From assembly GCA_944350495.1 (NCBI GenBank), contig CALVOZ010000001.1, positions 1-64,000 on the forward strand: a stretch of 64,000 bases of DNA, written 5' to 3'. Shown piece by piece: positions 32,804 to 42,241 of the stretch; positions within the stretch are counted from its first letter, which is position 1; each line of letters begins with the position of its first letter. The translations under genes and the position numbers were made by a program. Source of the stretch: an uncultured Bacilli bacterium (lineage in GTDB: Bacteria > Bacillota_I > Bacilli_A > RF39 > UBA660). The notes below the pieces were generated by a model that saw nothing but the letters and a program-made list of their open reading frames with translations, was not told the origin of the DNA and ran no database searches.

Positions 32804-33838
32804 TTACTCAGCTATTTCTTCATCACCAACATTTGATGAGGTTACGTTATTTTCAAAGTATTTTCTAACTTTTTCTTCAATTTCTGCACAAATATCAGGA
32901 TTTTTCTTTAACCATTCTTTAACATTTTCTTTTCCTTGTCCTACTTTGTTACCTTCATAGGCATACCAAGAACCACTTTTTTCTAATATTCCAGCTTCAG
33001 CTCCCATATCGACAATTTCACCTGTTTTAGAAACACCTTCACCATACATAATATCAACAGTACATGTTTTAAAAGGAGGTGCCATTTTATTTTTAACTAC
33101 TTTAATATTAGCTTTATTTCCAATGATATCTGTACCTAATTTAATTTGTTCACCACGTCTAATTTCTAGTCTAACAGATGAATAAAACTTAAGTGCACGT
33201 CCTCCTGGTGTAACTTCAGGATTCCCAAACATAATTCCCACTTTTTCTCTTAATTGATTAATAAAAATACATACTGTATTAGTTTTATTGATAATACCAG
33301 ATAATTTACGTAAAGCTTGACTCATTAAGCGAGCTTGAAGACCGACATGAGAATCACCCATTTCTCCTTCAATTTCGGCTTGTGGTACTAAAGCAGCTAC
33401 TGAATCGATGACAATTACACTAATTGCCCCACTACGTACTAGAGCTTCACATATCTCTAAAGCTTGCTCTCCGTTATCTGGTTGACTTAATAATAATTCA
33501 TTGATATTAACACCAATTTTTGATGCATAAATTGGATCTAATGCATGCTCTGCATCAATAAAGGCTGCCCTTCCGCCTTTTTTTTGTGCCTCTGCAATTG
33601 CATGAAGAGCAAATGTAGTTTTACCGCTTGATTCTGGTCCATATATCTCTATAATTCTTCCTTTAGGATATCCACCAACGCCTAAAGCCGCATCTAATGA
33701 AATTGATCCACTTGAAATAGTATCAACTTTTTGATGTGCTTGTTCACCAAGTTTCATGACGGCACCCTTACCAAATTGCTTTTCAATATCTAACATAACT
33801 TGGTCTAAAGTCTTATCACCTGTTGTTGATTTTACCAT
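32804..33838 (-). CDS. recA: Recombinase RecA
   Basis: A 344-residue RecA, which forms filaments on single-stranded DNA, exchanges strands and triggers LexA self-cleavage. Seen are the N-terminal [20 protein letters not shown], Walker [10 protein letters not shown], the L1 loop region [20 protein letters not shown], the L2 region [22 protein letters not shown] and a short acidic tail. The length is normal. GAGGAGG precedes the ATG. It has its own strong promoter with a LexA-type box, so it should be SOS-induced. Confidence 0.98.
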   Translation of the reverse strand: MVKSTTGDKTLDQVMLDIEKQFGKGAVMKLGEQAHQKVDTISSGSISLDAALGVGGYPKGRIIEIYGPESSGKTTFALHAIAEAQKKGGRAAFIDAEHALDPIYASKIGVNINELLLSQPDNGEQALEICEALVRSGAISVIVIDSVAALVPQAEIEGEMGDSHVGLQARLMSQALRKLSGIINKTNTVCIFINQLREKVGIMFGNPEVTPGGRALKFYSSVRLEIRRGEQIKLGTDIIGNKANIKVVKNKMAPPFKTCTVDIMYGEGVSKTGEIVDMGAEAGILEKSGSWYAYEGNKVGQGKENVKEWLKKNPDICAEIEEKVRKYFENNVTSSNVGDEEIAE

Positions 33839-33869
33839 TGTTACTCCTCCTCTATTCGTTCATAATTAG

Positions 33870-33898
33870 ATTATACTAAATAAAAAATCTATTGTCAA
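33870..33898 (-). promoter_or_regulatory. recA promoter
   Basis: The minus strand has a perfect TTGACA (33893-33898), a 17-base spacer and TATAAT (33870-33875). This is one of the strongest sigma-A-type promoters in the window. Confidence 0.85.
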
Positions 33899-33907
33899 TA
33901 ATTTTAT

Positions 33908-33921
33908 CGAACATTTGTTCA
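33908..33921 (-). promoter_or_regulatory. LexA/DinR-type SOS box at recA
   Basis: TGAACAAATGTTCG on the minus strand fits the Gram-positive SOS box C-GAAC-N4-GTTC-G at all but the first base. It lies ten bases upstream of the recA -35 box, just past the mreD stop codon. It implies that a LexA protein exists elsewhere in the genome. Confidence 0.75.
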
Positions 33922-33923
33922 TT

Positions 33924-34406
33924 TTAGTTAATTTTTCTTTTTTTCATAAATTTGTGTGAAATAAAAGACAATATTCCATATGAAATTATTATAAATATAT
34001 AATTAGTAATAAGCGAATTGGCAAAACTTTTAATAATATTTTGAAAGTTCCATCCTGCTATGTTCAATACTAGATATATTCCAAATACAGTTAGTCGATA
34101 CAAAATAATAAATAAAGTTGAAACAATGAATGTATTTAAAAAATTACTCGTGAATGTTTTGAATATTTTATTGATTAAATATACACTTCCCACAAATAAT
34201 AAAGTATTTAAAAAAAGAGAATTAGTATAAGCAATATCATATAAAATACCAAGTATTAAAGCATATATATATATTTCTTTACTTGTTTTATGATAAGGAT
34301 ATACAATGATTAATGACATTAAGCAAAATAAAGAAGCGGCAGGCTGAAGTAAACTAAACATAATTCCATCTAAAAGAAAAGACATAATTAAAAAATATAT
34401 AATCAT
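33924..34406 (-). CDS. mreD: Rod shape-determining protein MreD
   Basis: A 160-residue integral membrane protein with about five membrane segments, consistent with MreD, which links MreC to the cell-wall elongation machinery. Sequence conservation in MreD is low, and the call rests mainly on overlap with mreC: its ATG overlaps the mreC stop (ATGA). Its size and hydrophobic profile also fit (LLDGIMFSLLQPAASLFCLM, ILGILYDIAYTNSLFLNTLL). No MreB gene is in the window. It is followed by the recA promoter. Confidence 0.8.
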   Translation of the reverse strand: MIIYFLIMSFLLDGIMFSLLQPAASLFCLMSLIIVYPYHKTSKEIYIYALILGILYDIAYTNSLFLNTLLFVGSVYLINKIFKTFTSNFLNTFIVSTLFIILYRLTVFGIYLVLNIAGWNFQNIIKSFANSLITNYIFIIISYGILSFISHKFMKKRKIN

Positions 34407-35260
34407 TTATTATCAGCCTCTCTTTTTAAAACATTAATATATGTTATATCATCCATATTAACCGATGGAGAAACTAAAACCAATTTAGTTAAATCATAAT
34501 TATCGGTGTTCACACTTTTTACTGTTCCTACTTTAATGCCAGCTGGAAATTTTTCAGTAAAGCCTGTTGTTAAGACATTAGCATTTATTGGTATGTCTGA
34601 ATATTCGCTTAATCCATCAACAATATAAACATTAGACTTCTCATCATAGCTTGATAATAAGCCATATATATATTCACCTTCATTAACCTCTATTTTAACC
34701 GAAATTTTATTTATTAAATTATGATTTGTTAATAAAGTAACGGTACTCGTATTAATGCCTGCATTAGAAATATAGCCAATTAAACCTTTTGACGTTACAA
34801 CCGCCATATCGTTTTGTACGCCATCTTTTGCTCCTACATTAATCTCTAATTTATCCATCCAATAATCAGTATTACGATAAATAACAGTTGACCCTATCTC
34901 TTCATAATTTAAAATAGATTCTTTAATTCCTAACATTTCTCTTAATTCTTCATTTTCATTTTCTAATTGATTTAACCTATTATCTAAATTAGTATAATCC
35001 TCTTTATTTTTCTTTAATTTATTATATTCATCATATATCTCGTCTGCTTTTATAAATATTTGATATCTTTCACCTAAATATTTAAATGGTGAGCTTAATA
35101 CATTAATAACATTACCAATACTTCCCTTTATTGTTTTTTCTATAAACGTTAATTTACGATCATATTTTAAAGAATAACCTGTAAATACAATCATAAATAA
35201 TATCAAAATTATAAAACCTATTTTAAATATTTTCTTTTCTTTTATTTTACTATAATGCAT
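34403..35260 (-). CDS. mreC: Rod shape-determining protein MreC
   Basis: A 285-residue MreC, which sits on the outside of the membrane and organises elongation-phase cell wall synthesis. It has an N-terminal membrane segment (IFKIGFIILILFMIVFTGYS) and a coiled coil (about residues 70-110, ending NEELREMLG). The beta-rich core shows the family motifs YRNTDYWMDKLEINVGAKDGV and VTSKGLIGYISNAG. The length is normal. It overlaps mreD downstream and lies 14 bases after radC. Confidence 0.93.
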   Translation of the reverse strand: MHYSKIKEKKIFKIGFIILILFMIVFTGYSLKYDRKLTFIEKTIKGSIGNVINVLSSPFKYLGERYQIFIKADEIYDEYNKLKKNKEDYTNLDNRLNQLENENEELREMLGIKESILNYEEIGSTVIYRNTDYWMDKLEINVGAKDGVQNDMAVVTSKGLIGYISNAGINTSTVTLLTNHNLINKISVKIEVNEGEYIYGLLSSYDEKSNVYIVDGLSEYSDIPINANVLTTGFTEKFPAGIKVGTVKSVNTDNYDLTKLVLVSPSVNMDDITYINVLKREADNK

Positions 35261-35274
35261 TATTTCACCTTGCT

Positions 35275-35958
35275 TTATATATCATTATTTTCTAAAAAAC
35301 TATAATATCGCTTTTGCCCTATTATTACATGATCTACTAACTTTATCCCTAATATATTTCCTACCTTTATTATATCACTAGTAAGTTTCAAATCCTCTTT
35401 ACTTGGTAAAACATTACCTGATGGATGATTGTGTACACATATTATCGCTGATGAGGATAACAAATACGCTTCCTTAAATATTTCCCTTGGATGAACAACA
35501 CTATAATTTATTGTCCCTATAAATAATAATTTTTCATCGATTATTTTTTTTGAGTTATCTAAATAGACAACATAGAAATATTCTTGCTTTTTATCACCAA
35601 TTTTTTGAACGTAATAATCAAAGACCATTTGACTACTTGTCAATTTTTGTTCCTTGATATTGTATTTAGCAAGCATTACACGTTTAGCTAATTCAAATGT
35701 CGATAATATTATAGAGGCCTTAACTTTACCTACTCCTTTTATTTGACATAATTCTTTATATTTCTTATTGGCTAAGCCAACAATTCCATTAGACTCTTTT
35801 ATCAAAATACTAGCTAAATCTTTTGAAGATATATTATGATAGCCATTTTTGAGAAGAATAGCTAATAACTCTTCATTGGATAAACTTTCTACACCCATAG
35901 ATACTAGTTTTTCGTATGGGCGCTCTTCTAACGGTAATTCTTTAATTTTTAGAACCAT
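35275..35958 (-). CDS. radC: RadC family JAB/MPN-domain protein
   Basis: A 227-residue RadC family protein. An N-terminal helix-hairpin-helix part (LSNEELLAILLKNG, ELCQIKGVGKVKASIIL) precedes the MPN domain with the metalloprotease-type motif CVHNHPSGNVLPSKEDLKLT (JAMM-like H-x-H-x7-S-x2-D). Despite the name, a role in DNA repair is not established; the motif suggests a zinc-dependent hydrolase. It overlaps the end of the upstream anchor-protein gene by 17 bases and precedes mreC, as in many Bacillota (radC-mreBCD). Confidence 0.92.
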   Translation of the reverse strand: MVLKIKELPLEERPYEKLVSMGVESLSNEELLAILLKNGYHNISSKDLASILIKESNGIVGLANKKYKELCQIKGVGKVKASIILSTFELAKRVMLAKYNIKEQKLTSSQMVFDYYVQKIGDKKQEYFYVVYLDNSKKIIDEKLLFIGTINYSVVHPREIFKEAYLLSSSAIICVHNHPSGNVLPSKEDLKLTSDIIKVGNILGIKLVDHVIIGQKRYYSFLENNDI

Positions 35959-36406
35959 TAACTATTACCTCATATTTTTCTAAAACTAAACTACTAATAG
36001 ATGATATAACTACTTCATCATTAGTATTAGCTAAAATAGTATCAAAATTAATTAATTCTTCCAAAAATGTGCGATTGGTAATTAAAAATGTCTCTGTTAT
36101 TGTTTTATATCCTAAAGAACTAAAATAATTATTTAATTTTATTAAATTTTCATTATTTCCAGTTATACCTATATATACATAATATTTATTATCAACTATT
36201 TTATATACATAATTTACTAAATCTAATGTGCTTTTCTCCATTTCTTTCTCATCATCATAAATACCATAACGAATAAAATATAGAAATTCACCGTCGTTTG
36301 ATGTTACTTTAATACCTTTATACCCACCATATTGCCTTAAAAATAATTGTCCACATATTGCGCCGATAATTAGTGCAAGTACTACTGAAAGAATATATTT
36401 TTTCAT
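35942..36406 (-). CDS. Membrane-anchored protein of unknown function, SPOR-like spacing
   Basis: A 154-residue protein with one N-terminal membrane segment (ILSVVLALIIGAICGQLFL) and an external alpha/beta domain. The fragment YYVYIGITGNNENLIKLNNY followed by FSSLGYKTITETF resembles the repeat pattern of SPOR peptidoglycan-binding domains, but I am not sure. It overlaps radC and so belongs to the same operon as radC-mreC-mreD, which fits a cell-envelope role. The ATG follows TTGGTGATAAT. Confidence 0.55.
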   Translation of the reverse strand: MKKYILSVVLALIIGAICGQLFLRQYGGYKGIKVTSNDGEFLYFIRYGIYDDEKEMEKSTLDLVNYVYKIVDNKYYVYIGITGNNENLIKLNNYFSSLGYKTITETFLITNRTFLEELINFDTILANTNDEVVISSISSLVLEKYEVIVNGSKN

Positions 36407-36525
36407 ATTATCACCAATATTATTGTACTTAACATATAGTGCAGATTATGTCGAAAATATAATAATTTGAATTATTCAATAGTAGTATAACAAACATCAA
36501 ATTTTAAAGTCAATCATAAAAATTG

Positions 36526-36552
36526 CAAAAAAAGAATACAATTTGTATTCTT
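36526..36552 (-). terminator. Terminator after ftsK
   Basis: Perfect stem AAGAATACAA / TTGTATTCTT followed by a T-run on the minus strand; it abuts the ftsK stop codon at 36551. Confidence 0.85.
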
Positions 36553-38815
36553 ATTCTTCACTACCTTCGTCATCATATTTAACTAATACTTCACGTGGTT
36601 TAGAACCGTTTTGCGGACCGATGATTCCTCTTTCTTCTAGCAAGTCAATACAACGAGCCGCACGGTTATAACCAATCTTAAATCTTCTCTGTAATAATGA
36701 AGTACTAGCTTTACCTTGCTCAACAATAAAATCAACGATTTGATCATATAATGGTTCTTCAAATGCATCACTTCCATTTTCTAAACCGGTAATGGCATGA
36801 GATTCCTCTTCAGTTTGATCTAATGATTTATCGTAATTTGCTTTTTGTTGTTTGCAAACAAAATCAACGATAGCTTTAGTTTCTTCTTCAGATATAAATG
36901 TTCCTTGAATACGCATTGGTGTATTTGTTCCTTGCGGTAAATATAACATATCACCTTTACCAAGAAGTTTTTCAGCACCTACCATATCTAGTATTGTACG
37001 GGAATCTATTCCTGATGAAACCGCAAATGAAATACGTGATGGAATGTTGGCTTTAACTACACCAGTAATTACATCTGTCGATGGCCTTTGTGTTGCAACA
37101 ATTAAATGAATTCCAGCTGCACGTGCCATTTGAGTAATACGCATAATTGAATCTTCAACTTCTTTGGCTGCAACTAGCATTAAATCTGCCAACTCATCAA
37201 TAATCACTATAATATAAGGCATTTTTTTACTACGTTCCTCAACTGGCTTAGATTCATTATTACGTTCTATCATTTCATTATAACTTGTGATATTTTTAGT
37301 TCCAACTTGTTCAAATATATCATAACGTCTTTCCATTTCGGCTACTATTTTTTGAAGAACAATATTAGCTTTCTTAGGATCAGTTACAACTGGTGTCATT
37401 AAATGTGGTACTCCGTTATAGACTGATAATTCTACTTTTTTAGGATCAACTAAAACTAATTTAACCTCATCAGGTTTAGTACGCATAAGAATGGTTGCTA
37501 AAATACTATTAATACATACTGATTTACCAGAACCTGTTGAACCGGCAACAAGTAAGTGTGGCATTTTATTAATTTCCATAGCACAACACTCACCTTCAAT
37601 ATTCTTACCTAAAACAGCTAATAATTTTTTATTTAGTCCTTTATCATCTTCATTAACTTTAGATAATACTTCTCTTACTGTTACCATAGATATTTTAGCG
37701 TTTGGTAATTCAATACCTACTGTACTTTTTCCAGGTATTGGTGCTTGAATACGAACGTCTTTGGCTGCAAGTGATAAGGCAATTTCACGATTTAGGCCTA
37801 ATATTTTACTAACACGAGTACCAGCTTTAATCTCAAGTTCATATTGGGTTACTGCTGGTCCAACACGGACACTTACTACTTTTCCTTCAATACCAAAATC
37901 TCTAAGAACTTGTTCAAGTGTTGGAATGTTCTTCTTGATTGCTTCTTGATTTTCTTTATTACTATTTTTTTCTGGTTTTGATAACAAATTGATTGGTGGA
38001 TATTCCCAGCAAACATTTGGCTGTTCATATTCTTCACCTACAACTTCATTTTGCTCCTCAACATGACTATTATGATTTAGCAATTCATCTTTAGAGACAG
38101 TACGTCTAGAATCTGTAACTACTTCTTCTTCATCAACATCTTGATCATTGTCATCGGCATTATATACTTTAGGTTTTGATTCTTTATTTACGCTATGAGC
38201 AATATTACTCATTTTATCTTTAGTTTTAACTAGAACGTCGTAAATTGAAATACCTGTAAACATAATAAAGCCACATATAATTAGAGCAATAGAAACAACA
38301 TAGGTACCATTTAATGTTAAAAGTGCAACAAAGATTCCACTAAATATAGCACCTACTATACCACCGCCTAAGTTTTTCATAGCTGGTAAAAGTGCTCCAT
38401 TATTACTATTTACAAAACTCATAACATTTTCAACAGTTCTTTCAACCACTAACCAAGTATCATCTACAATATCAAATTTATTAACATCAATATCTTCTAA
38501 TACTTTTAAATAACTAGTATGCGATAAAATTAATATTGCTAAAAGAATAATATATAAGCCAAAGAATTTAGCATCTAAAAAGTTTGGTTTTTCTCTTTTA
38601 ATAATCATATAAATTCCGCATATGCCTATAAACACAAGTAAAACAGCCCACCAAGTACCCACTAAGAAAGCAGAGAAGCCTTTAATAACATCTGCAACAG
38701 GTCCAAATGGACAACAACCTATAATAGCAATTAAAAGCAAACCAAAACCTTTTAATTCCGCTAAATTATTAGGATTTTTTTCTTCACTATTTTTTCTTTT
38801 TTTTCTTTTTCCCAT
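36551..38815 (-). CDS. ftsK: DNA translocase FtsK/SpoIIIE
   Basis: A 754-residue DNA pump that clears chromosome ends through the division septum (or moves DNA into the forespore). About four membrane segments occupy residues 20-200, followed by an acidic linker (ADDNDQDVDEEEVVTD). The RecA-like motor has Walker A VAGSTGSGKSVC and Walker B IIVIIDELADLM, and the C-terminal gamma winged helix carries RRFKIGYNRAARCIDLLEER for reading orientation sequences. ATG 38815 has GGTGAT five bases upstream; a GTG three codons earlier overlaps that site. With spore-type genes nearby, SpoIIIE function is possible. Confidence 0.96.
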   Translation of the reverse strand: MGKRKKRKNSEEKNPNNLAELKGFGLLLIAIIGCCPFGPVADVIKGFSAFLVGTWWAVLLVFIGICGIYMIIKREKPNFLDAKFFGLYIILLAILILSHTSYLKVLEDIDVNKFDIVDDTWLVVERTVENVMSFVNSNNGALLPAMKNLGGGIVGAIFSGIFVALLTLNGTYVVSIALIICGFIMFTGISIYDVLVKTKDKMSNIAHSVNKESKPKVYNADDNDQDVDEEEVVTDSRRTVSKDELLNHNSHVEEQNEVVGEEYEQPNVCWEYPPINLLSKPEKNSNKENQEAIKKNIPTLEQVLRDFGIEGKVVSVRVGPAVTQYELEIKAGTRVSKILGLNREIALSLAAKDVRIQAPIPGKSTVGIELPNAKISMVTVREVLSKVNEDDKGLNKKLLAVLGKNIEGECCAMEINKMPHLLVAGSTGSGKSVCINSILATILMRTKPDEVKLVLVDPKKVELSVYNGVPHLMTPVVTDPKKANIVLQKIVAEMERRYDIFEQVGTKNITSYNEMIERNNESKPVEERSKKMPYIIVIIDELADLMLVAAKEVEDSIMRITQMARAAGIHLIVATQRPSTDVITGVVKANIPSRISFAVSSGIDSRTILDMVGAEKLLGKGDMLYLPQGTNTPMRIQGTFISEEETKAIVDFVCKQQKANYDKSLDQTEEESHAITGLENGSDAFEEPLYDQIVDFIVEQGKASTSLLQRRFKIGYNRAARCIDLLEERGIIGPQNGSKPREVLVKYDDEGSEE

Positions 38816-38867
38816 TTTTATCACCTATACTTAATATCATTATATCAAAAAATAAGTAAGTTGTAAC

Positions 38868-38895
38868 AAAAAAAGAGCTAATGTTCATCAGCTCT
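38868..38895 (-). terminator. Terminator after the eno-linked small gene
   Basis: Stem AGAGCT / AGCTCT around GATGAACATT, followed by seven T on the minus strand; it overlaps the stop codon of the 56-residue gene. Confidence 0.75.
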
Positions 38896-39048
38896 GTTTT
38901 CTACATCATCTAAATTGTCATTAGCAATTTCTATAACTTTAGGAACAACAAAAATCGCTATAAGTGCAATTAAGATAACAATTAAGATATATTTAGGCAT
39001 TGGGTTCTTCATATGTGGGTCTTTTGCCGTACCGATATTATCGTGCAT
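38878..39048 (-). CDS. Small membrane protein co-transcribed with enolase
   Basis: A 56-residue protein, too short for many gene finders. It has a perfect AGGAGG site before the ATG at 39048 and begins 10 bases after the eno stop codon. The N-terminus is hydrophilic (MHDNIGTAKDPHMKNPMPKY), then comes one membrane helix (about residues 20-36, ILIVILIALIAIFVV), then an acidic tail (NDNLDDVENRADEH). A terminator overlaps its stop, so eno and this gene form a two-gene operon. I know no family; the strong ribosome binding site and clean operon position argue that it is real. Confidence 0.75.
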   Translation of the reverse strand: MHDNIGTAKDPHMKNPMPKYILIVILIALIAIFVVPKVIEIANDNLDDVENRADEH

Positions 39049-39058
39049 AGAAAACCTC

Positions 39059-40288
39059 CTATCTACTTAATTCTTCCTCAATTCTAATCAATTGATTATA
39101 TTTACAAACTCTATCAGTTCTTGATAAAGAACCAGTTTTAATTTGTCCTAAATTTAAGCCAACTGCTAAATCGGCAATTGTTGTATCTTCAGTTTCGCCA
39201 CTACGATGTGAGATAACTGTTGCATATCCATTACTACGTGCTAATTCAATAGTTTCTAATGTTTCAGTAATTGTACCAATTTGATTAACTTTTAATAAAA
39301 TGGCATTACCTGCATGATTATCAATACCCATTTGTAAACATTTCTTATTAGTTACAAATAAATCATCACCAACTAATTGAATTCTATCACCTATTTTTTC
39401 AGTGATTAATCTAAATCCATCCCAATCGTTTTCATCTACTGGATCTTCAATAGAAATAATTGGATATTTATTAACTAATTCTTCATAGAAATTAACTAAT
39501 TCTTCAGTAGTAAATGATTTTCCTTCGCCTGCTAAAACATACTTTCCATCTTTATAAAATTCTGATGCTGCTACATCAATACCTAAACATACATCTTTAC
39601 CTGGTACATAATTTGCTCTTTTGATTGCTTCAATAATTAAATCAAATCCTTCAGCGTTACTCTTTAAGTCTGGAGCAAATCCACCTTCATCACCTACGCC
39701 TGTAGCATATCCTTTTTCATTTAATACTTTCTTTAAGTTATGGAATACTTCTGCCCCAATTCTAACTCTTTCTTTAATTGTGTCAGCTTGAGGTATAATC
39801 ATAAATTCTTGGAAGTCCAAACTATTATCAGCATGAGCTCCACCGTTTATAATATTCATCATTGGTTTTGGTAAAATAGTGCCATCACCAATATATCTAT
39901 AAAGTGGTAATCCTTTATATTGAGCAGCTGCCTTCATTGCAGCCATAGAAATACCTAAAATAGCATTTGCTCCTAATCTTGATTTAGTTTCAGTACCATC
40001 TAACTTAATCATAGCATAATCTAATTCTTTTTGATTTAAAGCATCCATACCAATTACTAAATCACGTAATTCACCATTTACATTATTGACAGCGTTTTGA
40101 ACGCCTTTACCCATGTAACGAGTTCCACCATCACGCATTTCTAAGGCTTCTCTTTCGCCAGTAGAAGCTCCACTTGGTACAGCTGCACGTCCCATAATTC
40201 CACATTCCAGAATAACGTCTACTTCAACAGTAGGATTACCTCTAGAATCTAAAATTTCTCTTCCTATTACATTTTTTATTTTAGACAT
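39059..40288 (-). CDS. eno: Enolase
   Basis: A 409-residue enolase, converting 2-phosphoglycerate to phosphoenolpyruvate in glycolysis. Present are the substrate loop [16 protein letters not shown], the metal ligands in [25 protein letters not shown] and VGDDLFVTN, the catalytic lysine in LLKVNQIGT and the signature [10 protein letters not shown]. The protein stops about 20 residues earlier than typical 430-residue enolases, just after the [18 protein letters not shown] helix. All catalytic residues are ahead of that point. The ATG follows AGAGAGGATG. A small membrane-protein gene is coupled downstream. Confidence 0.96.
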   Translation of the reverse strand: MSKIKNVIGREILDSRGNPTVEVDVILECGIMGRAAVPSGASTGEREALEMRDGGTRYMGKGVQNAVNNVNGELRDLVIGMDALNQKELDYAMIKLDGTETKSRLGANAILGISMAAMKAAAQYKGLPLYRYIGDGTILPKPMMNIINGGAHADNSLDFQEFMIIPQADTIKERVRIGAEVFHNLKKVLNEKGYATGVGDEGGFAPDLKSNAEGFDLIIEAIKRANYVPGKDVCLGIDVAASEFYKDGKYVLAGEGKSFTTEELVNFYEELVNKYPIISIEDPVDENDWDGFRLITEKIGDRIQLVGDDLFVTNKKCLQMGIDNHAGNAILLKVNQIGTITETLETIELARSNGYATVISHRSGETEDTTIADLAVGLNLGQIKTGSLSRTDRVCKYNQLIRIEEELSR

Positions 40289-40398
40289 TATATCATCCTC
40301 TCTTACTTCTTCATTTTAACATATTTCTATATAAATTAGAATAATTTGGCATAAAATTAATTATTTTTTATATAATTTAGTGAAACTAGGAGGATATT

Positions 40399-40896
40399 AT
40401 GATTAATAAAAAAGGCGTATGGTTTTTAACACTATTTAGTTTAATATTAGTACTAAGCGTATACTACATAACAATGCCACCAGAGTTACTCATATCAACT
40501 AATAATTTACCAGAACAAGAAAATACTACTCCGGTAGTTAATATGGAAGAAAGTAGTATTTTGGTCGCATTAAGGGTTGAGGCTGATGAAGAAATGGATA
40601 AAGAAATACAAGAATTAAAGAAAATTGTAAGTAATTCTGAAAGCACAGTTGAAGAAAAAAATGAAGCATTTGAAAAAATAAAAGAATTAAACAACAATCG
40701 CAGTACTGAAGAAATTTTAGAGAACAAAATAAAAGAAGAACATAATCTAAAATCATTTGTTAAAATTAATGGCAATAATATTGAAGTTATAGCCACTAGT
40801 AATTCACATGATGTAACACTTGCTAATCAACTAATGCGTTTAGTTCAATCTAACTTTGATACCTCTAAAAATGTTACAGTTAAATTTCAAAAATAA
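40399..40896 (+). CDS. SpoIIIAH-like protein
   Basis: A 165-residue protein resembling SpoIIIAH, the mother-cell membrane protein that pairs with SpoIIQ to form the channel to the forespore. It has one N-terminal membrane segment (VWFLTLFSLILVLSVYYITM), a charged helical part (EADEEMDKEIQELKKIV) and a C-terminal domain with FVKINGNNIEVIATSNSHD followed by a VTVKF end, matching the SpoIIIAH ring-forming region. The other SpoIIIA genes are not adjacent. CTAGGAGGATATT precedes the ATG. Resemblance is good but could also reflect a related non-spore protein. Confidence 0.75.
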   Translation: MINKKGVWFLTLFSLILVLSVYYITMPPELLISTNNLPEQENTTPVVNMEESSILVALRVEADEEMDKEIQELKKIVSNSESTVEEKNEAFEKIKELNNNRSTEEILENKIKEEHNLKSFVKINGNNIEVIATSNSHDVTLANQLMRLVQSNFDTSKNVTVKFQK

Positions 40897-40914
40897 CTTT
40901 TTAGTTATTTTTTT
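40889..40914 (+). terminator. Terminator after the spoIIIAH-like gene
   Basis: Stem AAATAACT / AGTTATTT with a T-run on the plus strand, overlapping the stop codon. Confidence 0.75.
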
Positions 40915-40983
40915 AATACACAAAAATGTTTGAATTACATAAGATAATATGAATATGAGCCATCCCTATAGGAAGTGAGGGTT

Positions 40984-41190
40984 ATGAATAAAAGAATATT
41001 AACTAATCGTGAAAAAGAAGTATTTGATCTATTAATTTTAAATAATACAACAAAAGAAATAGCTCAAAAACTAAATATTAGTGAAAAAACAGTCCGAAAC
41101 CATATTTCAAATGTAATTCAAAAAATTGGTATTAAAGGTCGAGCTGCTGCTGTTGTTGAGTTAATAAGACTTGGTGAAATATCTTTATAA
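40984..41190 (+). CDS. gerE: GerE-like LuxR-type transcription factor
   Basis: A 68-residue protein that is just a LuxR-type helix-turn-helix, like GerE, the late mother-cell regulator of spore coat genes. The sequence LTNREKEVFDLLILNNTTKE followed by IAQKLNISEKTVRNHISNVIQK is the full DNA-binding domain, with nothing else attached, and the length is close to B. subtilis GerE. The gerM gene follows 50 bases downstream; in B. subtilis gerE and gerM are also close neighbours, which supports the call. ATG 40984 is preferred to GTG 40975 because AGGAAG is well spaced. A hairpin follows. Confidence 0.75.
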   Translation: MNKRILTNREKEVFDLLILNNTTKEIAQKLNISEKTVRNHISNVIQKIGIKGRAAAVVELIRLGEISL

Positions 41191-41212
41191 AATGCATTTA
41201 TATGCATTTTTT
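41189..41212 (+). terminator. Terminator after gerE
   Basis: Stem AAATGCAT / ATGCATTT with a short loop and a T-run on the plus strand, directly after the gerE stop. Confidence 0.8.
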
Positions 41213-41238
41213 TCATATTATTTAATGAGGTGAATTAG

Positions 41239-42195
41239 GTGCTTAAAAATATATCTATAAAAAAAATAATTATATCTTGTCTAGTATTATCAATTGCCTT
41301 GTTATTATGTTTTATACCTAATAATAAAAAAGAAGACAAAGAAATAAAATATGAAATAAGTTACGTAAATAAAAACATTAAAACCCATACTATTTATTTA
41401 TTAGATAGCAATAATTATGTTAGTAGAACAGAGATAATGATTGACTGCAATACGAAAGAAGATATTGCTCGTTATTTAATTGAAGCATTGATTCAAAACA
41501 GTTCAAAACAAGATATAATTCCTAATGGATTTAAATCTTTAATTAATAGTAATACCAAAATTAATTCTTTAAAAATTGATAATAATTTAATTAAATTAGA
41601 TTTATCAAAAGACTATTTAGATACCGATAAATCTTTAGAGGAAAAAACTTTAGAAGCTTTGGTGTATACTTTAACTAGCATTGAAGATATAAAATATGTT
41701 ATTTTGTATATTGACGGAGAAATTCTTACTACTTTACCACTTAATAAAATAAATATTCCAAGCACTCTATCTAGAGATATTGGCATCAATAAAAAATACA
41801 ATATCAATAGTACTAAAGACTTAACTAAGACAACCACTTACTATATTAGTAAATTTAATGATAACTACTACTATACCCCTATTACAACTGTCAGTAATGA
41901 CCAACGTGATAAAATTGAAATAATCATCGACTCTCTTAGTAGTACAATTATAGATAATAATTTAATGAGTTTTTTAAATAGTAATATTGATTTAATTAAT
42001 TTTGAGGTAGATTCAGAAATTTGTACTTTAAATTTTAGTGATGACATATTTTCGGATATGGATGAAAATGAAATATTAGAAGAAGTTTTATATACTTTAT
42101 CACTGTCAATTTATGATAATTATCATGTAAAAGAGGTCGTTTTTATGGTAAATGATGAAAAAATTACAAAAACAACGTTAAAATCCCTTGAATAA
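41239..42195 (+). CDS. gerM: GerM-domain protein with two GerM domains
   Basis: A 318-residue membrane-anchored protein (N-terminal segment IIISCLVLSIALLLCFI) with two copies of the GerM domain. The first is about residues 45-165 and includes IARYLIEALIQNSSKQDIIP and ETLEALVYTLTSIEDIKYVILYIDGE; the second is about residues 195-315 and includes EVLYTLSLSI and VFMVNDEKI. B. subtilis GerM, needed for sporulation and germination, has the same double arrangement. The start is GTG 41239 with GAGGTGAA upstream. It lies just after gerE and before tRNA-Arg. Confidence 0.85.
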   Translation: MLKNISIKKIIISCLVLSIALLLCFIPNNKKEDKEIKYEISYVNKNIKTHTIYLLDSNNYVSRTEIMIDCNTKEDIARYLIEALIQNSSKQDIIPNGFKSLINSNTKINSLKIDNNLIKLDLSKDYLDTDKSLEEKTLEALVYTLTSIEDIKYVILYIDGEILTTLPLNKINIPSTLSRDIGINKKYNINSTKDLTKTTTYYISKFNDNYYYTPITTVSNDQRDKIEIIIDSLSSTIIDNNLMSFLNSNIDLINFEVDSEICTLNFSDDIFSDMDENEILEEVLYTLSLSIYDNYHVKEVVFMVNDEKITKTTLKSLE

Positions 42196-42241
42196 TAATT
42201 TTTTTTATTGTATAATGTACTTGTTCCTTTGGAACGGGTAT

